From: an uncultured Eubacteriales bacterium
GTDB lineage: Bacteria; Bacillota; Clostridia; Christensenellales; CAG-917
Length of the DNA: 64,000 nucleotides
Direction: 5' to 3'
NCBI GenBank assembly: GCA_900548005.1
Contig: URIZ01000001.1
Coordinates: forward strand, 62,001 to 126,000
Shown: in pieces, positions 56,928 through 64,000 of the stretch
How positions within the stretch are numbered: the first letter of the stretch is position 1
Layout of the letters: each line of letters starts with the position of its first letter
Notes under the pieces: model-generated
The model's input: only the letters and a program-made list of their open reading frames with translations
Databases searched by the model: none
Told to the model about the DNA's origin: nothing
Program-made: the position numbers and the translations under genes

Positions 56928-57881
56928 ATGTTTGTAAAATTCTTGACAAGCGCAATCGCGTTGAGCTCCGTGTTCCTTTACGGCTCAACGGGTGAAATCA
57001 TCGTCGAAAAAGGCGGACACCTCAACCTCGGTATCCCCGGCATCATGAGCGTCAGCGCGGCAGTCAGCGCGCTTGTTGAATACGCGCTCATAAAAGGCAT
57101 GGGTACAAGCGCACCGGCTTTGCTTGTGATTATACCAATCATCGTAGCATTTCTCGTGGGCGGACTTATGGGTTTGCTATACAGCTTTCTCACCGTCACG
57201 CTCAGATGCAATCAAAACGTCGTCGGTCTTGCAATGACCACTCTCGGCGTAGGACTTGCGGGCTACTACATGACAGGCGCAGGCTCAAAGATCATGATCG
57301 TCGCAAGAGCAAGCAAATATTTCGCCACGCTTTTCGATGTGTCGGGTGGCGGCGCATTTGCCAAAATATTCTTCTCGCACGGCATCATGGTGTATCTTGC
57401 AATCATCATCGCCGTCATCGCGCAAATCGTGCTCAGCAAGACAAGAACAGGTCTCAATCTCCGTGCCGTCGGTGAAAACCCCGCAACCGCGGATGCTGCA
57501 GGCATCAACGTTTCAAAATATAAATATGTCTCAACCGTTATCGGTTGCGGTATATCCGGTTTGGGCGGTCTCACTTGCGTTATGGACTATATGGGCGGCA
57601 ACTGGGAATACGTTCTCGAAGGCTTTGGCTGGCTCTCCATTGCACTTGTCATTTTCACGCTTTGGAAACCCGCATTGTCAATTCTCGGCTCAATCATTTT
57701 CGCCGGTTTGTACATCGCATCCTTCTACGTTGAAGGCATCTCGTTTGCGCAAATCGAACTCATCAAACTCTTGCCTTACGTTGTCACCGTTCTTGTGCTT
57801 ATCATCACCAGCATGATCAACAAGCGTGAAACGCAAGCACCGGCGGCGCTGGGGCAGTCGTATTATCGCGAAGACAGATAA
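56928..57881 (+). CDS. Nucleoside ABC transporter permease 2
   Basis: 317 residues, the paired BPD_transp_2 permease (YufQ type). GSTGEIIVEKGGHLNLGIPG, LRCNQNVVGLAMTTLGVGLA and VGENPATADAAGINVSKYKY are diagnostic. With permease 1 and the ATPase it makes the membrane channel for nucleosides delivered by the BMP protein. Ends at a long palindrome (57878-58006) that may act as a terminator. Confidence 0.9.
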   Translation: MFVKFLTSAIALSSVFLYGSTGEIIVEKGGHLNLGIPGIMSVSAAVSALVEYALIKGMGTSAPALLVIIPIIVAFLVGGLMGLLYSFLTVTLRCNQNVVGLAMTTLGVGLAGYYMTGAGSKIMIVARASKYFATLFDVSGGGAFAKIFFSHGIMVYLAIIIAVIAQIVLSKTRTGLNLRAVGENPATADAAGINVSKYKYVSTVIGCGISGLGGLTCVMDYMGGNWEYVLEGFGWLSIALVIFTLWKPALSILGSIIFAGLYIASFYVEGISFAQIELIKLLPYVVTVLVLIITSMINKRETQAPAALGQSYYREDR

Positions 57882-58006
57882 AAACGCGCTATTGAGCGAA
57901 CAACTTCGGCAGAGCCATGCTCCCGTCAACTCATGTACTAAATGTACATTAGGGTTGCCGTTAGCGTGGCTCTTTCTTGTTCTTCATCTCAATATCGCGT
58001 TTTTAT
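57878..58006. repeat. 129-bp imperfect palindrome (nested hairpin)
   Basis: Outer arms 57878-57896 and 57988-58006 match at 18 of 19 positions; GAACAA (57898-57903)/TTGTTC (57978-57983) and AGAGCCA (57911-57917)/TGGCTCT (57967-57973) lie inside. The 3' arm ends in TTTTT, so it may terminate the transporter operon; its size suggests a repeat element. Confidence 0.65.
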
Positions 58007-58120
58007 AGTTTTGATTTGTTAGATTTTTATCTCACTAACCGCGCCGAAAATCTTTGACAGTTCTATCACGGGCAAAAACTCCAGCCGCAATTTCGCAAGA
58101 TTGTCGGCTTGGTGATTGTA

Positions 58121-58460
58121 GGGTGGGACACCCACACCCGATTTAGAATAATCGACAATTATCAAATTATCCGTGTCATTCTGAGCGTAGTCGAAGAATC
58201 TAGCGTAGCGAAAATGCGCCTGACGGCTAGATGTTTCGACAGGCTACTCGCAACTGCTATGCTTGCGCATAGAACCTGCGGTTTCGCCTTTTTCAAAGGC
58301 GTTGCTACGTGAATACATACGCTACGCAACCCTTGCAAGCAAGTTGCTCCGCTTTGCATTGACAACATGGTGGTAAGTGTGGGACACCCACACCTGATTG
58401 AAAATATTCTGTAGGGTGGTATAAATTATCCTTGTCATTCAGAGCGTAAGCGAAGAATCT
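58121..58460. repeat. Pair of REP-like intergenic repeats
   Basis: Copy 1 at 58121-58201 and copy 2 at 58377-58460 share GTGGGACACCCACACC, then ATTATCC and GTCATTC(T/A)GAGCGTA and CGAAGAATCT. GTGTGGG-ACA-CCCACAC in copy 2 is a perfect hairpin. The GTCATTCNGAGCG...GAAGAATCT part is a repeat seen widely in gut Bacillota. No gene is visible in 57882-58520. Confidence 0.6.
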
Positions 58461-58522
58461 CGTGGAAACGAAACGACAAACTTTTTCTGCGCTCGTGTCA
58501 CAATTATTCATTATTAATTAAC

Positions 58523-58542
58523 AAAAAAAAGCACCGAAGTGC
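58523..58542 (-). terminator. Minus-strand terminator after the 62-residue gene
   Basis: GCAC-CGAA-GTGC (58531-58542) with a run of eight A (minus-strand T) at 58523-58530. It supports transcription of the small minus-strand gene next to it. Confidence 0.7.
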
Positions 58543-58552
58543 GTTTTGGTCA

Positions 58553-58741
58553 TCACCAGTCTTCTCGGTGATTGATTTTGACATCGTCATAATACTCAAA
58601 ATACTTTTGCTTGTATCTTTGAGTTTCGTTGCGGTGACGTTTCAGTTCTTCACGAGCGTGTTTTTGCGCTTCGGTGAGTTCGGATTCGTCTTTTTCCGCT
58701 TTTTCATTGAGCGGTGTAAGTCTTGCTTTTTCGTAGTCCAT
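58553..58741 (-). CDS. Small charged coiled-coil protein
   Basis: 62 residues, almost wholly charged and helical (DYEKARLTPLNEKAEKDESE, LTEAQKHAREELKRHRNETQ). A terminator 10 bases after its stop supports a real transcript; the ribosome site is weak. No family recognised. Confidence 0.5.
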   Translation of the reverse strand: MDYEKARLTPLNEKAEKDESELTEAQKHAREELKRHRNETQRYKQKYFEYYDDVKINHREDW

Positions 58742-58884
58742 TATTATGCCGTTATATTCGCGTTTCGACTGATTTTTCTTGCAAAACGCCTTATTGTTCG
58801 TTTGCCTTGAAAAACGCTTTATTGTTGTTTTGTCGTGACAACGCGCTGTCGCTTATCGAAAAGGGATAATGCGATGCGAGATTG

Positions 58885-59178
58885 TCAGAATACGATATGT
58901 TCCACGTCGTCGCGCGACGAGCGTCTGTATATAACAACTTTGTTCCCGATTGCCGTGACAGGTTCTGCACCGGTGAGTGCGCAAATTGCGTTCAAAACGG
59001 TTTTTGCGTCCGTTTCTGCGTTGCGAAGCACGGATATTTTGATAAGTTCGTGCAAATCGAGAGCGGTGGAGATGTCGATAATCTGATTGTCACCGATGCC
59101 GTTTTTGCCGATTTGGAATATGGGGGTTATGTTTTGCGCCATACTGCGAAGATGCGCGCGTTGTGTTGATGTAAGCAT
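58885..59178 (-). CDS. yhbY: YhbY-family (CRM domain) RNA-binding protein
   Basis: 97 residues. LTSTQRAHLRSMAQNITPIF, then IGKNGIGDNQIIDISTALDL (GxxG RNA loop), LHELIKISVLRNAETDAK and GNKVVIYRRS define the CRS1-YhbY domain. It binds pre-50S ribosomal particles in other bacteria. ATG 59178 is chosen because AGGAGAAATAT precedes it; a longer frame starts at 59211. Confidence 0.9.
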   Translation of the reverse strand: MLTSTQRAHLRSMAQNITPIFQIGKNGIGDNQIIDISTALDLHELIKISVLRNAETDAKTVLNAICALTGAEPVTAIGNKVVIYRRSSRDDVEHIVF

Positions 59179-59233
59179 ATATTTCTCCTTGTGTGTATAC
59201 GATGATAGCATTTTTGCGTGCGGAATGCAACCG

Positions 59234-60415
59234 CTATGCCATTTTTCTGTCCATATCTATGACGAAATAGTATTTTGTTTCGTCGTTTTCAAACTCTTTT
59301 TCGCAAGCGGAATGAATGTCGTTGAGCGTGATTTTGCTGTCGTATGGCACAACGACGTCGAAGACGAGATTGACGTGCGTATCGCCGTTGACCATTCTGA
59401 AATCGTGGATGCTGAGATCGGGCTCGAGCTTTGCGATGACGTTGCCAACGCGCTCTTTCAGGGCGGCGAGTTGCTTGTTTTTGGTGTCTATGGGGTCCAT
59501 GTGGATGTTGAGCCTGACGTGCATCTCGTCCCACATATCGTGCTCGATGTTGTCGATGATGTCGTGGCTTTTTACGATATCGACGTCTGCGGGCACTTCC
59601 ACGTGCGCCACCACAAAACAATGGCTTGCGCCGTAGCTGTGCACGACAAGATCGTGCACGCCGATCACTCCGTTGTATGAGAGAATCTTTGCCGTGATCT
59701 TGTCCACGAGTTCCTTGGGCGGTTTTTCGCCGAGCAGGGGAGATATCGCGTCTTTGAGCAAAAGTATGCTTGACACGATGATAAACAGCGACACCGCTAT
59801 ACCCATGATGCCGTCAACGCTGACTTTGGGGCTTATTCTGTCGCCGCACACGTCAATGATTATGGTGGAGATAAGCACGGCGAGCGTCGTGAGCGAGTCG
59901 TTGCGGCTGTCTTGTGCGCTGGCTTTGAGCGCATTGGACGAGATCGCTTTTGAAAAGTCCTTGTACACGAGCATTTGCACGAGTTTCATCACAATGCTGA
60001 TTGAAAGCACGACATAGGTGAAGACGCTCACGTCAACTGGCGTGGGAGCGACAACCTTTTCTATGGACGATTTCATCAGCGTGATGCCCAAAAACAGCAC
60101 CATCATAGACACGAGAAGTCCCGTGACGTATTCGTACCTTGCGTGTCCGAACGGGTGGTCTTTGTCGGGCGGAATGCTTGAAAGCTTGAATCCGACAAGT
60201 GTCACAATGCTGCTGCCCGCGTCCGACAAGTTGTTGATTGCGTCCGCGATGATGGTTATGCTGCCGCCGATGATACCGGCAACGATTTTTATCACGAACA
60301 AAATCGCGTTGCTGACAATGCCGATGATGCCGGCACATATACCGTAGCGATTGCGCACCTTTGGATCGGACACGTTCTCGTAGTCCTTTATAAACGCTTT
60401 GCGAAACAGTTTCAT
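59234..60415 (-). CDS. Cation diffusion facilitator (CDF) transporter
   Basis: 393 residues. About six membrane helices; metal site residues ADAINNLSDAGSS (DxxxD type) and PFGHARYEY (HxxxD-like), then a cytoplasmic C-terminal domain (DLVVHSYGASHCFVVAHVEV, with DVVVPYDSKITLNDIHSACE) of the FieF/MamB type. It exports Zn2+, Mn2+ or Fe2+; which is not readable. Start ATG 60415 or upstream TTG 60430. Confidence 0.88.
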   Translation of the reverse strand: MKLFRKAFIKDYENVSDPKVRNRYGICAGIIGIVSNAILFVIKIVAGIIGGSITIIADAINNLSDAGSSIVTLVGFKLSSIPPDKDHPFGHARYEYVTGLLVSMMVLFLGITLMKSSIEKVVAPTPVDVSVFTYVVLSISIVMKLVQMLVYKDFSKAISSNALKASAQDSRNDSLTTLAVLISTIIIDVCGDRISPKVSVDGIMGIAVSLFIIVSSILLLKDAISPLLGEKPPKELVDKITAKILSYNGVIGVHDLVVHSYGASHCFVVAHVEVPADVDIVKSHDIIDNIEHDMWDEMHVRLNIHMDPIDTKNKQLAALKERVGNVIAKLEPDLSIHDFRMVNGDTHVNLVFDVVVPYDSKITLNDIHSACEKEFENDETKYYFVIDMDRKMA

Positions 60416-60487
60416 AGCTTTCTCTCTCAAAATTGTTTATAAATAAGATACTATTATATATACTTTAAGTCAACAAAAATCGTGCAA

Positions 60488-60514
60488 GAAAAAAGGACGG
60501 CAAGCCGTCCTTTT
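60488..60514 (-). terminator. Terminator of the pot operon
   Basis: AAAAGGACGG-CAAG-CCGTCCTTTT with a T6 run on the minus strand. Confidence 0.85.
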
Positions 60515-60529
60515 GTGTGGAGTGTGTGG

Positions 60530-62002
60530 TTATTTAATTTTGCGGGGGCGGAGTTTCAGAGCTTCTACTGAGAAGTAGAGTGCAACGCAAACGCCCACTG
60601 CAAGCACGATTGCAAGGATGACAAACCAAAGGTTTGAATCCACGTGCGCGCCCGATTTGGCTCTTTGCCACATATTGACCACAACGTCGTTGCGATCGCC
60701 GAAGTCGCGCATGACGCCGAGAGTGTCGTCAATGACGGGGTAGCGACCTTCGTTGTCGAAGTATTCGTCCACGTCATACTCGTTGTCCTTGATGTATTCC
60801 ACAACGTCGGCGTTCGCTCTGAGCACTTCTTTTGCGGCGGCAGACGTATAGCCGATTGCCATGGAGTTGCGTATCGAGCTCGTTGGATTTGCCATGTAGT
60901 CGATAAACATCATTGCGGCGAGCTTGTTGTTGACGCTTGTGGGGATGCACCAGCCGTCATACCAGATATTGCTTGCTTTTTTGGGCACGTAATAGCCGAG
61001 TTGGTAAGTGTCGGTCTCCTCGTCATAGTCGCCTTCTTCGATCGCCCAAAGCGCGTCGCCGCTCCAAGCAAAGTCGGCATACACGATCTCGTTGATCATA
61101 TCGTCCTTGCCGAAGTCCACTTCATAGCCCGAGATATGTTCGCGCTGATCGGTGAGTACTTTTTCTGCGGCGTTGACCATTTCGTCATCGGTGCAGTTGA
61201 TGAGTTGTTGCACGGTGTAGTCTTTGTATTTTTCGGGCAACTTGCCGTACTCGTACATATAGAAGATAGCCGCCGCATAGGTGTCGCGCACGCTGTCTTT
61301 CATGAGAGTTTTGTTTTCGAGACGTTCGTTTTTCTGCTCGTTCCAAAGCACGCCCCAGCCGTATTGTTCGAGTTCTTCAATGCTGACGACTTTCGTGTTG
61401 TAGAGAATGCCGAGCGTTCCGTACATATACGGCACCATATATTCGGTCATGTCGTGCACCTTGCCGTCCTTGGTCTTGATTGCGCCGAACATGGACTTGA
61501 TCGTGTCCATAACGCTCGGTTCGATGCTGCCCCAATTGGTGTTCGTAATCGCATTATACGGGGTTAAACTGCTCATATTGTCAAGTGAAATGCCGTATTT
61601 GTCAAGTTGGGGTTGCAATTCTTCTTTCAAAGTCTTGTGGTTGAGAAGGCAACCTGCGGTGAGCAATTTTTCGATTGCGTATTCGCTCGGGCAAATCAAA
61701 TCGACGTTGGCGTCGCCTTTTAGCACCTTGGTCATCATCGTTTCGTTGGTGTCGAAAGTTGTGTAGGTGATAGACAGCGTGCGCCCCGTCATCGCTTTGT
61801 AGTAGTCGGCAAATTCGTCAAGAAGGCGTTTGCCGCTTTCTTCGTCTTTTGATGTGTCGATATAGTCTTCCCAGTTGTAGATCACAAGTTTGTCGCCACC
61901 CGATTGCGTCACGCCGCCTTGCGAGTTGCACGCAGACAGGACGGGGAGCAAAACGCAGATTGCAACCAAAGATAAAACTATGAGATATGCAAATCTTTTC
62001 AT
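60530..62002 (-). CDS. potD: Polyamine ABC transporter substrate-binding protein with C-terminal membrane helix
   Basis: 490 residues, longer than usual PotD (about 350). Lipobox LSAC (Cys25). KLVIYNWEDYIDTSKDEESG, GDANVDLICPSEYAIEKLLT and YDGWCIPTSVNNKLAAMMFI are PotD/F signatures. An extra C-terminal part ends in a membrane helix (residues 463-482, LWFVILAIVLAVGVCVALYF) with positive tail RPRKIK, so the protein may be anchored twice. It overlaps potC by 4 bases. Confidence 0.88.
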   Translation of the reverse strand: MKRFAYLIVLSLVAICVLLPVLSACNSQGGVTQSGGDKLVIYNWEDYIDTSKDEESGKRLLDEFADYYKAMTGRTLSITYTTFDTNETMMTKVLKGDANVDLICPSEYAIEKLLTAGCLLNHKTLKEELQPQLDKYGISLDNMSSLTPYNAITNTNWGSIEPSVMDTIKSMFGAIKTKDGKVHDMTEYMVPYMYGTLGILYNTKVVSIEELEQYGWGVLWNEQKNERLENKTLMKDSVRDTYAAAIFYMYEYGKLPEKYKDYTVQQLINCTDDEMVNAAEKVLTDQREHISGYEVDFGKDDMINEIVYADFAWSGDALWAIEEGDYDEETDTYQLGYYVPKKASNIWYDGWCIPTSVNNKLAAMMFIDYMANPTSSIRNSMAIGYTSAAAKEVLRANADVVEYIKDNEYDVDEYFDNEGRYPVIDDTLGVMRDFGDRNDVVVNMWQRAKSGAHVDSNLWFVILAIVLAVGVCVALYFSVEALKLRPRKIK

Positions 62003-62826
62003 GCGTTTTTCTCCTTTGCTTTTTTCTTTTCGCGGGAAATCTTGACGAGATTGATTGAGAGCACGGCGGCAAGAACAACGACGAAGATGATTGAGAAGAT
62101 AGCATACCAGAACGGTTCGAGACCTTGCACTCTCGCGTCGGAGTAGATGAAAGTGGACAGCGTGTTGATGCCCGTTGCCGCGCCCTTGTTGATTTGGGTG
62201 ATGATAAAGTCGTCCATAGACATGATAAACGCCATCACAAAGCCGCTGACGATGCCCGGGGTGATGATGGGGATCATAACCTTTGTCAAAGCCTTGAAGG
62301 GATTTGCGCCAAGGTCGAGAGCCGCCTCGTAGATGTTGGGATCCATGGATTCGAGCTTTGGCAAGACGCTGAGCACGACGTAGGGGGTGCAGAAAGCGAT
62401 GTGCGCGATGATAAGGCGCAGGTAGCCTTCGGGGAAGGAGAACGTCACAAAGAACACCATCATGGAAACCGCCATGACGATCTCGCTGTTGATAATCGGA
62501 AACTGATTGACGTTTTCAACCACGCGTCTTGCACGCTTGCCGAGGTGGAAGATGCCGATTGACGCAAAAGTGCCCATGATTGTCGCAATAACGCTTGATA
62601 TGCTTGCGATGATGAGCGTGTTGGCAATCGCGCTCCAAAGTTCGGGCGATTTGTCCGACTTGAATATGGAGATATATGCCTCAAAGCTGAAACCGTTTTC
62701 AAAGTTGAAGTTGGAGCTGTTTGAGAACGAATAGATGATGAGCAGAATTATCGGCGCATACAAGATGGCAAGGACGATGAGCAGATAAAACTTTTCAAAA
62801 AAGCTCTTGATTTTTTCTTTTACCAT
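61999..62826 (-). CDS. potC: Polyamine ABC transporter permease
   Basis: 275 residues, about six helices. EAA loop: YEAALDLGANPFKALTKVMI, then PIITPGIVSGFVMAFIMSMD and DDFIITQINKG. ATG 62826 follows TAAGGAGATCGCT on the minus strand. The frame is open another 186 codons upstream, but those overlap potB and are not protein-like. Confidence 0.92.
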   Translation of the reverse strand: MVKEKIKSFFEKFYLLIVLAILYAPIILLIIYSFSNSSNFNFENGFSFEAYISIFKSDKSPELWSAIANTLIIASISSVIATIMGTFASIGIFHLGKRARRVVENVNQFPIINSEIVMAVSMMVFFVTFSFPEGYLRLIIAHIAFCTPYVVLSVLPKLESMDPNIYEAALDLGANPFKALTKVMIPIITPGIVSGFVMAFIMSMDDFIITQINKGAATGINTLSTFIYSDARVQGLEPFWYAIFSIIFVVVLAAVLSINLVKISREKKKAKEKNA

Positions 62827-63620
62827 AGCGATCTCCTTACCGCATTGTTGTTGCGATTGAATTTGTTCATCACAAAGTTGGACAAAAGCACGAATACGAG
62901 CATGACCAAACTCATGATTGATCCGACGCCATACATGCCTTGCTCGAAGCTGAGCTGTATGGAATCGCCGAAAAGGAATATCTTGCCGTTTGAGAGCAGT
63001 TGTGATATTGCATAGGTTGAGATTGTGGGGATAAACACCATTGTGATGCCGCTCAGTATTCCGCTCACGGACAAGGGGAGCGTCGTCTTCAAAAACACGG
63101 TGGTTTTGTCTGCTCCAAGATCCTGCGCTGCCTCGGCATAACTCTTGTCGATGCCAGACAGCGTCGTGTGCAAGGGCAGTATCATAAAGGGCAGATAGTT
63201 GTACACCATGCCGAAAATCACCGTGCCCATGCCAAGCTCTATGCCAAGAGCGATGAAGATCGCTTTGGTTGCGAGCGTGCGGATAAGGAAGTTTACGCCC
63301 ATAGGAATGATGTAGAGAAGCACAAGAATTCTGCCGCTGGACATCTTGGACAAGAAGTATGCCACCGGATATCCGATGAGAAGGCAAAACGCGGTGGTGA
63401 TAAGCCCCACAAGCAGCGAGTTGCCAAGCACGACAAGGCTTGACTTTGACGTGAAGAACGTCTTGAAGTTGTCAAGCGTCAGGTTGTTTCCGTTGTCGAG
63501 AAACGCGTTCACGAGAATGAGAACGAGCGGTATCACGACAAAGAGCAGAAGAAAAATGATGTACGGAATGGAAAACACCTTTTTCGTCAGCCTCAGTTTT
63601 TTGACAGCAACTTTTTTCAT
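62820..63620 (-). CDS. potB: Polyamine ABC transporter permease
   Basis: 266 residues, about six helices; EAA loop YAEAAQDLGADKTTVFLKTT, then LPLSVSGILSGITMVFIPTI. Overlaps potA by 4 and potC by 7 bases. With PotC it makes the channel for spermidine/putrescine. Confidence 0.92.
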   Translation of the reverse strand: MKKVAVKKLRLTKKVFSIPYIIFLLLFVVIPLVLILVNAFLDNGNNLTLDNFKTFFTSKSSLVVLGNSLLVGLITTAFCLLIGYPVAYFLSKMSSGRILVLLYIIPMGVNFLIRTLATKAIFIALGIELGMGTVIFGMVYNYLPFMILPLHTTLSGIDKSYAEAAQDLGADKTTVFLKTTLPLSVSGILSGITMVFIPTISTYAISQLLSNGKIFLFGDSIQLSFEQGMYGVGSIMSLVMLVFVLLSNFVMNKFNRNNNAVRRSLW

Positions 63621-64000
63621 TCCGCTTTGTTCTCCTTGGCATCGTCAACGTCTTCGAGCACAAATTCGTCTTGCTCGTGGGATTCGATGATTTCTTCCAC
63701 GGCGTCGAATTTTTCGGGTTCTTCAAGACGCGCTTTTTCGACGGCCTCTTGTTCTTCTTTGGTGAGAGTCTCGTCTTTTACGACTTTTTGCACGGGTTCT
63801 TCTTCCACGTCGCGCTTTTCGATGAGAATCTTTTCGGGCGCGATCTTGATGCCTACGCGGTCGCCTTTGAGCCAATCGTCGTCGGTGTCGGCAAAGAAGT
63901 TGTAGTGATCGTCGGTGGAAAGGATGGCTTGATAATAGCTGCCTTTGTAGATGGACGAAAGCACGTTTGCGCCGATGACGCCGTCTTCTTCGTCGTCGGT
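63617..64000 (-). CDS. potA: Polyamine ABC transporter ATPase, C-terminal part (5' end outside window)
   Basis: About 127 residues remain, with the frame open past the window edge. SYYQAILSTDDHYNFFADTD and VGIKIAPEKILIEKR correspond to the TOBE domain end of PotA. The normal protein would stop here, but a 65-residue acidic tail (VEEEPVQKVVKDETLTKEEQ...) follows. It overlaps potB by 4 bases. Walker motifs lie outside the window. Confidence 0.85.
   Translation of the reverse strand, partial: TDDEEDGVIGANVLSSIYKGSYYQAILSTDDHYNFFADTDDDWLKGDRVGIKIAPEKILIEKRDVEEEPVQKVVKDETLTKEEQEAVEKARLEEPEKFDAVEEIIESHEQDEFVLEDVDDAKENKAE

Noticed and set aside
62827..63387. N-terminal extension of potC
   Set aside because: Overlaps potB in another frame, His/Arg/Gln-rich and not membrane-like; ATG 62826 has an ideal ribosome site.
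63962..63964. GTG as start of a 115-residue protein
   Set aside because: The frame continues upstream past the window edge as the PotA TOBE domain.

Overview
The window is mostly one integrated, apparently complete siphovirus-type prophage of the HK97 kind (about 3.0-42.2 kb), set in a bacterial chromosome that looks like a Bacillota/Clostridia member. The reasons are strong AGGAGG-type ribosome sites, consensus TTGACA/TATAAT promoters, two tandem large serine recombinases, xpt, BMP-type nucleoside and Pot-type polyamine ABC transporters. Genus or species cannot be fixed from sequence alone. The left 3 kb (3' end of hsdR, a GIY-YIG protein, a divergent SLOG-family gene) is defence-flavoured and may be host DNA or left-end cargo; the left attachment site is not resolved.

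Prophage layout. Control (3.0-5.7 kb): an XRE regulator, a LexA/CI-like self-cleaving repressor with a perfect promoter and palindromic operator, three small zinc-ribbon proteins (one behind a folded leader), and HTH proteins. Replication (5.6-12.3 kb): SNF2-type helicase, an HNH protein fused in frame to the next gene, a putative ssDNA-binding protein, a primase fused to a RecA-like ATPase, an iteron-like array of about 13 TGACRG hexamers (candidate origin), VRR-NUC nuclease and a sigma-region-4-like protein. Packaging and modification (12.3-24.6 kb): HNH endonuclease, small terminase, then a coupled cassette (C5 methyltransferase, S-adenosylmethionine synthetase, sigma factor), large terminase, a cargo block with its own host-type promoters (HTH-DUF3990 ADP-ribosyltransferase-like protein plus partner; nucleotidyltransferase), a ParB-methyltransferase fusion and small late genes. 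Structure and lysis (24.7-38.9 kb): portal, protease, capsid, connectors, tail tube, tail chaperones joined by a predicted -1 frameshift, tape measure, tail and fibre proteins, membrane protein and holin. Integration (39.0-42.2 kb): two large serine recombinases in tandem.

The most notable observation is a set of five sites sharing CTGGRCTYT, exactly 21 bp start to start, then CGGTAT (CGCTAT once). All lie downstream of the phage sigma-factor gene, each shortly before a gene start, and two directly follow terminators. The CGGTAT half resembles the GGGTAT -10 element of sigma-B-type factors, so I infer a phage sigma factor with its own late regulon. Transcription of the methylation and SAM-supply genes would then be linked to the late switch.

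Host right flank (42.4-64 kb): tRNA-Ala(GGC) beside the recombinases; a GPH-family sugar transporter; a possibly leaderless MarR regulator coupled to a membrane protein with a degenerate M28 peptidase fold; an exported protein; a geranylgeranyl-reductase-like flavoprotein; an Xaa-Pro aminopeptidase; xpt with a BMP-type nucleoside ABC transporter; and, on the minus strand, a small charged protein, a YhbY RNA-binding protein, a cation diffusion facilitator and potABCD (potA cut by the window edge). Intergenic repeats and long palindromes lie at 51.4 kb and 57.9-58.5 kb.
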